Below, piece by piece: positions 5,331-11,089 of a DNA stretch of 11,089 bases (position 1 is the first letter of the stretch; each line of letters opens with the position of its first letter). A model generated the notes under the pieces. That model saw nothing but the letters and a program-made list of their open reading frames with translations. It did not search any database and had not been told where the DNA came from. This stretch comes from Flemingiibacterium sp045634005 (lineage in GTDB: Bacteria > Bacillota > Clostridia > Oscillospirales > CAG-272). The stretch lies in assembly GCA_045634005.1 (NCBI GenBank), contig JAZQZL010000087.1:1-11089 (forward strand). The letters are read 5' to 3'. The position numbers and the translations under genes are program-made.

Positions 5331-6526
5331 ACCTCGAAATCCTTTATCATATCGATTATCGAATATGTAAGATATTTTGCGGCGGTTTTGGCTTCCCTGA
5401 GCGAGTTTGCCGCCGAGCCGATCTCGATTAGCAGCGAGCCTTTCGTAAACTGCTCGTTGAACGATGCGCCGCGAACGTTTATCGGTCTTGCAAAGCGCGC
5501 GTAGCTTTCGGTAAGCCTTTGCTGGAGCTGTACCGCGACGGCTAAATTGTCGCGCCATTCTGCGTGGTCGGCACCCATTTCGTCTGTTCCGACAAGCAGC
5601 ATTATCTGCGCCGCTACCTCGCCGTTTATAACGGTTACGGGACGGATAAGGTCGCCGTTGGCACGCGTGATGGCGTCACGGTGCACGTCGAAGACGTACT
5701 TTATCGACGGATACTCGGCGAGGCATTTCTGCACCGTATCCGCTGCAAGGTCGTACGAGCGAGTGTAGGAGCTTATGTCGTGCATCGTTTCAACGTGTAG
5801 CGTGGGTATGCCTGCCCCGTTAAGAAGATCTGCCATTACTGCACCGACGGCTATCATATTCTGCGCCGTGTCAGAGCTTCGCTGGAGCGCCGACGGGGAA
5901 GTGTAAAGTGCGCCGTGCGGCGAGTAGGACTCTGTGCCGTGCGTGTGGATTATGAGTACGAGCGGCTCGTCTTCGGAGTGTGTATCGAGGTCGGTGAGTA
6001 TCGGATACTCTGCGGCGAGCGCTTCCTCTACGGTTATTTGGTACGCCGTTGTGTTCGTGAAGAGTATCTCGCCCTTCGCGGCACCGTACGTGAGATCGAA
6101 GGGGACTATCGCGGTCTGTCCTGCGGGTACACGTGAGCGGTCAAAATCGTAGATGACGTTTTCGAGTGCGCTCGACGGCTCGCCGATCGGTGTCTGCGGG
6201 GAGTCGGGCGTTTTGTCTGACGTATCAGTGTACGGCTCGGTTATGCCCGTGTTTTCCTCGCCCTCGTCAAAATAAAGGGCATCGCTGCCGAAGAAAGTCG
6301 CCGAGAGCATTAGCTGCACTGCGTCGTCACGGCTCGGTACGCTTGGCTTTTCGGGAAAGCGGAAGCATATACGCGCGGTTTCTGTGACCGACCATTCTGC
6401 GACGGCGCTTATGAGTGAGTAAGTTAGCACGAGCGTTAGGAGAAATGCGCCGAGTGCTGCGCTCGACACATCAAAAAGTGCTGATAGCGGGCCTTCTTTT
6501 TGCGTGCTTGTTATTTGGCTTTGCAT
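5324..6526 (-). CDS. spoIIP: Stage II sporulation protein P
   Basis: SpoIIP is a membrane-anchored peptidoglycan amidase/endopeptidase. With SpoIID and SpoIIM it thins the septum and drives engulfment of the forespore. This 400-residue protein has one transmembrane helix at about residues 22-43, an acidic, Ser/Thr/Pro-rich linker (about 85-120), and the catalytic domain from about 185. Family signatures are 'LIIHTHGTESY' (191-201, zinc ligand candidates H194/H196), 'YVFDVHRDAI' (277-286), 'LLVGTDEMG' (310-318) and 'ASFNEQFTKGSLLIEIGSAAN' in two parts (355-363 and 364-374), with a likely catalytic glutamate at E368. The length is typical. AAAGGA lies about 11 bases before the ATG at 6526. It follows gpr by 66 bp on the same strand, the same order as in Bacillus subtilis. 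No separate promoter is obvious, so co-transcription is likely. Confidence 0.95.
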   Translation of the reverse strand: MQSQITSTQKEGPLSALFDVSSAALGAFLLTLVLTYSLISAVAEWSVTETARICFRFPEKPSVPSRDDAVQLMLSATFFGSDALYFDEGEENTGITEPYTDTSDKTPDSPQTPIGEPSSALENVIYDFDRSRVPAGQTAIVPFDLTYGAAKGEILFTNTTAYQITVEEALAAEYPILTDLDTHSEDEPLVLIIHTHGTESYSPHGALYTSPSALQRSSDTAQNMIAVGAVMADLLNGAGIPTLHVETMHDISSYTRSYDLAADTVQKCLAEYPSIKYVFDVHRDAITRANGDLIRPVTVINGEVAAQIMLLVGTDEMGADHAEWRDNLAVAVQLQQRLTESYARFARPINVRGASFNEQFTKGSLLIEIGSAANSLREAKTAAKYLTYSIIDMIKDFEVK

Positions 6527-6592
6527 AGTTGTTCCGTCCTTTTTCTTGGGCTTGTCTATGCCAAATTATATGCGCCAGCCAATGCGCTTATG

Positions 6593-7462
6593 CTACATTC
6601 CGCCGAATGCGAGCGTCAGCGCACGTGCGCACAGGCGTGCAAGCTCGCGCACAATAACGTCGGTTTCCTTAGGTGTCACGAAAAAACCGCGCCGATTTTC
6701 GAGAACCTTGACAAGCCGCTCATCGGGCTCGCTTATTCCTGCCGCATCAAGTACGTCAAAAACGAGCGTTGACGAGTCGACGACAGTCGGCACACCGAAC
6801 GCAATAACGGGTACGCCGAGTACTTCCTTTGTTACACCGCGGCGGTGATTGCCGATACCGGAGCCGGGCGTGATGCCCGACGAGCCGAGCTGAACCGTAG
6901 TTGCAAGGCGTTCGGTCGATCGGGCGCAAAGCGAGTCAATTGCAACGACAAGCTCGGGGGATATCTCATCGCAAACGCCTCGAACAAGCTCCGCCACCTC
7001 AATTCCCGTCTGCCCGAGAACACCCGGCGCTACAGCGGCTATCTCGCGTCCGCCGAGAAGGCTGAAAAGCTTGGCGTTAAGCCCTTTCAGATGCCTCGTT
7101 ACGGTTATTAGCCCTACTGCCTCATCTCCGAGTGCGTCAGCGGTGATGTGACGGTTTCCAAGTCCTGCGATGAGCACGCTTTTGGGCATACCTCCGCAAA
7201 GCTCACGCGCAAGCAGAGTGAGCTTGTCGGCTATGACACCTGCCGCTCTCTCAAGCTCCTCGTCGCCGGTCAGCCACACCCGTCCGACGTCAACGGTGAT
7301 ATATTTTCCGCGTGGCTTACCAAGACGCTCCGCGGCGCCTTCGCTCACTATTTCGACTGTTGAAACGCCGATGATACCGTGCTTCTCAACGCTTTCGTAA
7401 ATCCCCTCGCACTCCGTAATATCAAGCTCTGCGGCAAGGTCCGTGCGCTTGTTTCTATCCAT
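6593..7462 (-). CDS. gpr: GPR germination protease (SASP endopeptidase)
   Basis: Peptidase family A25 enzyme that starts degradation of small acid-soluble spore proteins during germination; it is made as an inactive zymogen in the forespore. Visible features are 'RTDLAAE' near the N-terminus (6-12), which corresponds to the zymogen processing region; 'AGLGNRHITADALGDEAV' (99-116) with D109; 'VAPGVLGQTGIE' (144-155); 'VAIDSLCARS' with D176; 'GSGIGNHRRG' (200-209); and 'AFGVPTVVDS' (221-230). D109 and D176 appear to match the two essential aspartates of the Bacillus enzyme (alignment by eye). At 289 residues it is shorter than the roughly 370-residue Bacillus protein, with a very short pro-region. 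GGGAG is seven bases before the ATG at 7462. It is first in the gpr-spoIIP operon, with a sigma-G-like promoter upstream. Confidence 0.95.
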   Translation of the reverse strand: MDRNKRTDLAAELDITECEGIYESVEKHGIIGVSTVEIVSEGAAERLGKPRGKYITVDVGRVWLTGDEELERAAGVIADKLTLLARELCGGMPKSVLIAGLGNRHITADALGDEAVGLITVTRHLKGLNAKLFSLLGGREIAAVAPGVLGQTGIEVAELVRGVCDEISPELVVAIDSLCARSTERLATTVQLGSSGITPGSGIGNHRRGVTKEVLGVPVIAFGVPTVVDSSTLVFDVLDAAGISEPDERLVKVLENRRGFFVTPKETDVIVRELARLCARALTLAFGGM

Positions 7463-7495
7463 AATTACGCTCCCGTTAAGTTGGTAATATATAAG

Positions 7496-7524
7496 TATTA
7501 TTTGCCGTAGATTTTTGATTATTC
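7496..7524 (-). promoter_or_regulatory. Candidate forespore (sigma-G/sigma-F) promoter of gpr-spoIIP
   Basis: On the minus strand, GAATA (7524-7520), a 17-bp spacer and AATAATA (7502-7496). The published B. subtilis sigma-G consensus, as I recall it, is GHATR, about 18 bp, CATNHTA; this matches 5/5 and 6/7. The predicted start near 7489 gives a 27-nt leader. A sigma-A-type -35/-10 pair is not evident here. Confidence 0.55.
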
Positions 7525-7589
7525 ACCACCACGAAATTTCCGCCAAACGTTATTCAAACTACACAAAGCAATAAGCGTCTTGTGATACT

Positions 7590-7639
7590 AAAATGTGAGC
7601 AGTGTAGAAAGGTCATACAAATACCACAAAAATGTGAGC
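7590..7639 (+). repeat. Two direct copies of AAAATGTGAGC, 39 bp apart
   Basis: AAAATGTGAGC occurs at 7590-7600 and again at 7629-7639. The centre-to-centre distance of 39 bp is close to four helical turns. Both lie about 50-100 bp upstream of the -35 box at 7689, a suitable place for a cooperative regulator of the binding-protein gene (inference). Confidence 0.5.
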
Positions 7640-7688
7640 TGGGTATTGTGCAATAGTGTAAAACTTTAAAGATTTTGCAATTTAGTCA

Positions 7689-7717
7689 TTGATTATTCGG
7701 GGAATTAATGGTATAAT
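7689..7717 (+). promoter_or_regulatory. Promoter of the oligopeptide-binding protein gene
   Basis: TTGATT (7689-7694), a 17-bp spacer and TATAAT (7712-7717), with an extended -10 TGG. Transcription would start near 7724, leaving a leader of about 150 nt before the ATG at 7874. Confidence 0.75.
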
Positions 7718-7747
7718 ATAAGTAATATTCTGATATATTGTGCCTAT

Positions 7748-7803
7748 GGCCGCGATAAAGTACCGTTTTCGGCGTTCATCGCGGTGAGTCTTTGCGGCTT
7801 TTT
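7748..7803 (+). promoter_or_regulatory. Structured 5' leader with alternative hairpins (possible attenuator)
   Basis: CCGCGAT (7750-7756) can pair perfectly with ATCGCGG (7778-7784), enclosing a small CCG/CGG hairpin (7763-7772). Alternatively the overlapping GCCGC (7749-7753) can pair with GCGGC (7794-7798), which is followed directly by TTTTT (7799-7803) like a terminator. The two pairings exclude each other. No known riboswitch class is recognised. Confidence 0.4.
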
Positions 7804-7873
7804 GTGCGATTTATTAGTAAAGCATTATCCTGCGTACAGCAGGTTTTAACTCGAGGGAGGAACCATAAAAATT

Positions 7874-9553
7874 ATGAAGAAACTCGTTTCCATGTTGGTT
7901 TTAGCGGCAATTTGCGTAACGCTTCTTGCGGGCTGCGGCTCTACGCTCAAGGACGATGAAAAGGGCGCTGTAATCAACGTTTACATCGGTAGTGAGATAA
8001 CCGATTTCGACCCTGCTCTTGCATACGTTGACGACGGAGCGGCAAAGGTGCTCGGTCTTGTTTACGAGGGCCTTACCAGAATCGGTGAGAACGGCAAGGT
8101 CGAAAAGGCACTTATGAAGAGCTATGAGATCTTCGAAAACGCAGAAAAGAACGAATACCGTATGGAGATCACTATCAAGAATACCACTTGGAGCGATGGC
8201 CGTATCGTATCCGCTGACGACATCGTATACGCGTGGAAGCGTATACTCGATCCCGAGTTCTCCTGCGCAGCAGCAGCACTTCTTTTTGACATAAAGAATG
8301 CACGCGACGTTAAGATGGGCGACAACTCCATCGACGACCTTGGAATTGCGGCAGTTGATACTGACGTGATCGAAATCCAGTTCGAGGGCAAGATCGACTA
8401 CGACTGCTTCCTTGAAAATCTCGCATCTCCCGCGCTCGTTCCCCTTCGCGAGGACATCGTTGAAAGATACGAAAACTTCGGAACCTCTACCACTACTATG
8501 TGCTCTAACGGTCCGTTCACCGTCAGAGAGCTTGTTGCCGGCGAACGCCTTATGCTTGAACGTAACGTGTACTACCGCCGCGACATTGAGGACGATGCAC
8601 TTGATAAGTACGTTCTTCCGTACAGACTTATAGTTAATTTCGACGCTGACGTTGAAGAGAATACCGCTATGTACGAAAACGGCGAGATCTTCTATCTTGG
8701 CGAGATCGCGCTTTCCAAGCGCGCTGACTATGAAAAGAAGGCGAACGTTTCCGATCTCCTTTCCACCCACAGCGTAGTTCTTAACACCACCAAGACTGTA
8801 TTCAAGTCCGCTGAAAACAGACGCGCTCTTTCGATGGCTATCGACAGAAACGCGCTCGTTGACATAGTTACCTACGCAGAGGCAGCTACCGGTCTTATCG
8901 CTCCCGCTGTATACGACAAGAAGGTTGGCGACAGCTTCAGAGCTAACGGCGGCGCGCTTATTTCTACAAGCGCTGATATGGACGGCGCAAAGGCGCTTGT
9001 CAGCAAGACCGGCAAGTTCACCCTTACCTGCCGCGACAACGAGCTTGAGCTTGCAGTTGCAGAATACCTCAAGGGCGTTTGGGCAGAGCTTGGATTCAAC
9101 GTTACCGTCAAGGCACTTGACTACGAGGACTACATGAAGGCGTACACAAGCCAGAGCTACGACGCTATCACCGTAGACTATCAGGCGCTTTCCACCGATT
9201 CCTTCAGTGCGCTTGCGGTATTCGCACCGCTGTTCTCCGGTAACGGTATCGATATCCAGAACGACAATTACGATGCAGTTCCTTATATCAAGGGCTACGA
9301 CAGCGAGGAATATAACGCGCTTATCGAGTCTGCATTCGCAGAGAAGGACAGAGCGGCAAGCTCCGTTTATCTGCACGATGCAGAGGCACTCCTTATGGAG
9401 GATATGCCGATAATCCCGCTCTTCTTCAACAAGGACGCATACGTTTACAACGGCAAGGTTCTCTCGAAGATCGGCGACTACTATATGGGCTACAGAGATT
9501 TCACTGACCTCAAGATGAAAAACTGGAGAGATTATCTCGAAACAGCCGAATAA
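7874..9553 (+). CDS. Peptide/oligopeptide ABC transporter substrate-binding lipoprotein (SBP family 5)
   Basis: Extracytoplasmic solute-binding protein of the OppA/DppA/MppA type, expected to be anchored to the outer face of the membrane by lipid on C21. The signal peptide is MKKLVSMLVLAAICVTLLAG and the lipobox is L-A-G-C at 18-21. The mature part shows the family pattern: 'TDFDPALAYVDDGAAKVLGL', 'WSDGRIVSADDIVYAWKRIL', 'NGPFTVRELVAGERLMLERN' and, near the end, 'LLMEDMPIIPLFFNKDAYVY'. The 559-residue length is normal. GGGAGG (7855-7860) lies 13 bases before the ATG, slightly far. No permease or ATPase genes are beside it, so it must share a transporter encoded elsewhere or act as a sensor. 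Codon use is biased to C-ending codons, suggesting strong expression. The substrate is probably a peptide, but nickel- or sugar-binding members exist. Confidence 0.93.
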   Translation: MKKLVSMLVLAAICVTLLAGCGSTLKDDEKGAVINVYIGSEITDFDPALAYVDDGAAKVLGLVYEGLTRIGENGKVEKALMKSYEIFENAEKNEYRMEITIKNTTWSDGRIVSADDIVYAWKRILDPEFSCAAAALLFDIKNARDVKMGDNSIDDLGIAAVDTDVIEIQFEGKIDYDCFLENLASPALVPLREDIVERYENFGTSTTTMCSNGPFTVRELVAGERLMLERNVYYRRDIEDDALDKYVLPYRLIVNFDADVEENTAMYENGEIFYLGEIALSKRADYEKKANVSDLLSTHSVVLNTTKTVFKSAENRRALSMAIDRNALVDIVTYAEAATGLIAPAVYDKKVGDSFRANGGALISTSADMDGAKALVSKTGKFTLTCRDNELELAVAEYLKGVWAELGFNVTVKALDYEDYMKAYTSQSYDAITVDYQALSTDSFSALAVFAPLFSGNGIDIQNDNYDAVPYIKGYDSEEYNALIESAFAEKDRAASSVYLHDAEALLMEDMPIIPLFFNKDAYVYNGKVLSKIGDYYMGYRDFTDLKMKNWRDYLETAE

Positions 9554-9575
9554 TTCCCGATAGAAAAGTAATTGA

Positions 9576-9611
9576 AAAATGGGCAGATGCCATAAGGCGT
9601 TTGCCCATTTT
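9576..9611 (+). terminator. Terminator-like hairpin after the binding-protein gene
   Basis: AAAATGGGCA (9576-9585) pairs perfectly with TGCCCATTTT (9602-9611), with an inner GCC/GGC hairpin (9589-9598). The T run is part of the stem and is followed by CGCC, so termination may be partial. The hairpin ends about 30 bp before the next gene's ATG. Confidence 0.65.
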
Positions 9612-9641
9612 CGCCCCAAAATACACAAAGTGGAGGACTGT

Positions 9642-10235
9642 ATGCAGGCACCGCTTAAAGAAAAAAACGATATAAAAATATTCATTCTGTATCTGTTGAA
9701 AAACCTCAACTATCCGCTTGATTTCAATACTATCAGCGATATAGTCGTTCAGGACGAATTCGTGAGCTATTTTGATTTTGCGGAGTGCTTCGCCGAGCTT
9801 CTTGATACCGAAACAATTGAAATGATACGTGTCGGCGACGGGAGCAGTGAAGCGGGCGTTGGCGAAAACGGCAGACCGGAGAATAAGAACGAGCATTTCA
9901 GAATAACCGAAAACGGAATAGTCGTTGTCGAACAGCTTCAGAGCAATCTGCTTGGCGTGATAAAGGAAAAAAGCCTGAAGAGTGCGATGCGGTTGCTGTC
10001 CTTTAAGCAGCGCGGAGCCGACGTCAAGTGTACGCACGCGCGCCGCGAGGACGGTAAATTTGATCTGCACTGTGAGATAATCGAGAATTTCGAGCCTGCG
10101 CTTGAAATAAATCTCGTTGTCGAAAATGAGGATCTTCTCTACAAAATGGTGGCGAATTTCAACGAACATCCCGAGGTCGCGTACAGAGGTGTGATTTCAA
10201 TACTCAGCGGCGATATAAATTACCTCATAAATTAA
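9642..10235 (+). CDS. DUF4364 family protein (predicted winged-helix regulator)
   Basis: A 197-residue cytoplasmic protein of the DUF4364 family, found widely in Clostridia with no defined function that I know. The N-terminus 'MQAPLKEKNDIKIFILYLL' is typical of the family and leads into a winged-helix-like segment (about 9-95: 'LDFNTISDIVVQD', 'FAECFAELLDTETIEMI', 'HFRITENGIVVVEQL'). The second half is a mixed alpha/beta domain ending 'YRGVISILSGDINYLIN'. I place the start at the ATG at 9642, because GGAGG lies five bases before it (9632-9636). An in-frame ATG at 9579 would add 21 residues, but it lies inside the terminator hairpin and has no ribosome binding site. The gene may be read through from the binding-protein gene or have its own unseen promoter. 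Confidence 0.88.
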   Translation: MQAPLKEKNDIKIFILYLLKNLNYPLDFNTISDIVVQDEFVSYFDFAECFAELLDTETIEMIRVGDGSSEAGVGENGRPENKNEHFRITENGIVVVEQLQSNLLGVIKEKSLKSAMRLLSFKQRGADVKCTHARREDGKFDLHCEIIENFEPALEINLVVENEDLLYKMVANFNEHPEVAYRGVISILSGDINYLIN

Positions 10236-10414
10236 CCGTTTGGATACTTTGTTGTGCATATGTTACGAAATTTTCGATCTTCAGTAGTGCAAAATATCGC
10301 CGAAAAATGTTAAAAAATGCACAATCGCTTGTCATAATGCCCAAAAAGTCGAATTTTAAACTATACACAATAAACAAGGTGCAATAATACTGACTATTTC
10401 TTTTGAAAAAACTA

Positions 10415-10442
10415 TTGACAACATCCAAAAAAGTGGTATAAT
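10415..10442 (+). promoter_or_regulatory. Strong promoter of the double zinc-ribbon gene
   Basis: TTGACA (10415-10420), a 16-bp spacer and TATAAT (10437-10442), with an extended -10 TGG. Transcription would start near 10449, leaving a leader of about 70 nt. The rest of the 283-bp gap from 10236 is AT-rich and shows no gene. Confidence 0.85.
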
Positions 10443-10449
10443 ATTTATA

Positions 10450-10481
10450 GTGTTCAAATACAAATGGTTAATTTGAAACAC
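10450..10481 (+). promoter_or_regulatory. Inverted repeat at the transcript 5' end of the zinc-ribbon gene
   Basis: GTGTTCAAAT (10450-10459) pairs with ATTTGAAACAC (10471-10481), with one bulged A and an 11-nt loop. It starts at the predicted transcription start. It could be a 5' mRNA-stabilising hairpin or an operator half-site pair. Confidence 0.5.
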
Positions 10482-10518
10482 TTTATTAACTTTTTCTACA
10501 CAAGCGAGGTATTTTCAA

Positions 10519-10800
10519 ATGTATCAGGACGAGACATTGGTATGTAAGGAATGCGGCGAAGAGTTCGTATTCACTGCTGGCGAGCAGGAATTCTACGCTG
10601 AGAAGGGCTTCCAGAATAAGCCCCAGAGATGCAAGGCTTGCCGCGATGCTAAGAAGAACGCAGGAAAGCCCCAGAGAGAGCTCTTTACTACCACCTGTGC
10701 AAGATGCGGTAAGGAAGCAAAGGTTCCTTTCCAGCCCACAAGTGACAGACCTGTATATTGCAGCGACTGTTTCGCAGCAATGAAGGAAGAACAGGAATAA
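10519..10800 (+). CDS. Small double zinc-ribbon protein
   Basis: A 93-residue cytoplasmic protein with eight paired cysteines. The first module resembles the 'probable zinc-ribbon' family (zf-trcl): C9-x2-C12, then 'EFVFTAGEQEFYAEKGFQNKPQRCKACR' with C38-x2-C41. The second is C60-x2-C63 and C81-x2-C84 ('CARCGKEAKVPF' ... 'RPVYCSDCF'). This two-module form is common in Clostridia and related phyla; its function is unknown to me, though a nucleic-acid or ribosome-linked role is often guessed. GAGGT (10505-10509) precedes the ATG by nine bases. The consensus promoter, 5' hairpin and C-ending codons suggest high expression. It appears to be a single-gene transcript ended by the hairpins at 10863-10957. 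Confidence 0.9.
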   Translation: MYQDETLVCKECGEEFVFTAGEQEFYAEKGFQNKPQRCKACRDAKKNAGKPQRELFTTTCARCGKEAKVPFQPTSDRPVYCSDCFAAMKEEQE

Positions 10801-10862
10801 TAAATACTTAAAGCTTATTATTGAATTTACCCGGAATATATTGCTCAGGTGTTATTTTCTGA

Positions 10863-10910
10863 CCGAAAATCAGACCGCGGCACTGTAATTTGAGTGAGTC
10901 TGATTTTTGG
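10863..10910 (+). terminator. Long 13-bp hairpin downstream of the zinc-ribbon gene
   Basis: CCGAAAATCAGAC (10863-10875) pairs with GTCTGATTTTTGG (10898-10910) over 13 bp with one G-T pair and a 22-nt loop. TTTTT lies within the 3' arm. It could be a first terminator or a structured 3' end. An overlapping small hairpin, TCTGA (10858-10862) with TCAGA (10870-10874), competes with it. Confidence 0.5.
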
Positions 10911-10931
10911 CTATTTGAATTTAGAAACTGT

Positions 10932-10957
10932 AAAAGCCGCTTTTTAGCGGCTTTTTT
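10932..10957 (+). terminator. Rho-independent terminator
   Basis: AAAAGCCGC (10932-10940) pairs with GCGGCTTTT (10947-10955), with loop TTTTTA and a T tract to 10957. It is a textbook intrinsic terminator about 130 bp after the zinc-ribbon stop codon. The A-run on the left means it could also work leftward. Confidence 0.88.
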
Positions 10958-10986
10958 CGTTGTATAGGTTTATTGATAAATAATTA

Positions 10987-11015
10987 TTTACAACAGCCTT
11001 TATTTGTGGTAAAAT
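10987..11015 (+). promoter_or_regulatory. Promoter of the gene at 11037
   Basis: TTTACA (10987-10992), a 17-bp spacer and TAAAAT (11010-11015), with an extended -10 TGG. The predicted start near 11022 gives a very short leader that begins at the ribosome binding site. Confidence 0.65.
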
Positions 11016-11036
11016 ATTTCCAAAGGAGTTGATTCT

Positions 11037-11089
11037 ATGAAAATCAGAGTTTTTAGTTTGATTCTGGCGTTGATAATGGTTGTTTCGTG
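11037..11089 (+). CDS. 5' end of an exported protein or lipoprotein gene (partial)
   Basis: The ATG at 11037 has a strong ribosome binding site, AAAGGAG (11022-11028), eight bases upstream. The 17 complete codons read MKIRVFSLILALIMVVS, a positively charged start followed by a hydrophobic core, as in a signal peptide. The next, incomplete codon (TG-) could encode cysteine, which would suggest a lipoprotein, or tryptophan. The product cannot be identified from this fragment. Confidence 0.75.
   Translation, partial: MKIRVFSLILALIMVVS

Noticed and set aside
4737..5558. A 273-codon minus-strand frame crossing from the HAD gene into spoIIP
   Set aside because: It runs through the bidirectional terminator, has a biased Arg-rich composition, and overlaps two well-supported genes.
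9579..9641. N-terminal extension of the DUF4364 gene from an upstream in-frame ATG
   Set aside because: That ATG sits in the terminator stem with no ribosome binding site, while the ATG at 9642 has GGAGG in place and begins the usual family N-terminus.
7901..9709. A 602-codon open frame on the minus strand opposite the binding-protein gene
   Set aside because: It is exactly antisense to a gene with a signal peptide and clear family motifs. The translation is rich in Cys, Val and Arg with no recognisable domain, and it is explained by codon bias on the real strand.

Overview
The window looks like chromosomal DNA of a spore-forming clostridium, probably a gut-type Oscillospiraceae/Ruminococcaceae relative. 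The reasons are an adjacent gpr-spoIIP pair (spore protease and engulfment lytic enzyme), a DUF4364 protein typical of Clostridia, strong AGGAGG-type ribosome binding sites, AT-rich intergenic DNA with near-consensus sigma-A promoters, and moderately GC-rich coding sequence. No rRNA, tRNA, CRISPR array, transposase or phage gene was seen.

Layout. Positions 1-972 hold a divergent pair: the first codons of a leftward gene (possibly an HpcH/HpaI-type aldolase) and an AraC-family regulator. Positions 982-3583 look like accessory DNA: a truncated second copy of the promoter and first 35 codons of the pantothenate kinase gene, a MITE-like palindromic element, a leftward XRE/TPR regulator, a second interspersed repeat, and a leftward membrane-anchored zinc-ribbon protein. 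Positions 3584-5288 carry the intact promoter and a translationally coupled pair: type II pantothenate kinase (coaW-like) and a HAD-IIA phosphatase. A bidirectional terminator separates these from the leftward gpr-spoIIP operon (7462 to 5324), which has a sigma-G-like promoter. Then come a rightward oligopeptide-binding lipoprotein with a 150-nt structured leader (7874-9553), a DUF4364 winged-helix protein (9642-10235), a small double zinc-ribbon protein (10519-10800), and the start of an exported or lipoprotein gene (from 11037).

How the genes work together. CoaW starts coenzyme A synthesis from pantothenate, and the overlapping HAD enzyme may act on a related phosphorylated metabolite (inference). 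GPR degrades small acid-soluble spore proteins at germination and SpoIIP remodels peptidoglycan during engulfment; together they form a known sporulation neighbourhood. The binding protein has no permease or ATPase genes beside it.

I did not find a convincing new multi-gene system. The most unusual part is the 2.6-kb stretch bounded by direct repeats of the coaW 5' end and holding two different interspersed repeats, which looks like a duplication or insertion scar carrying two cargo genes.
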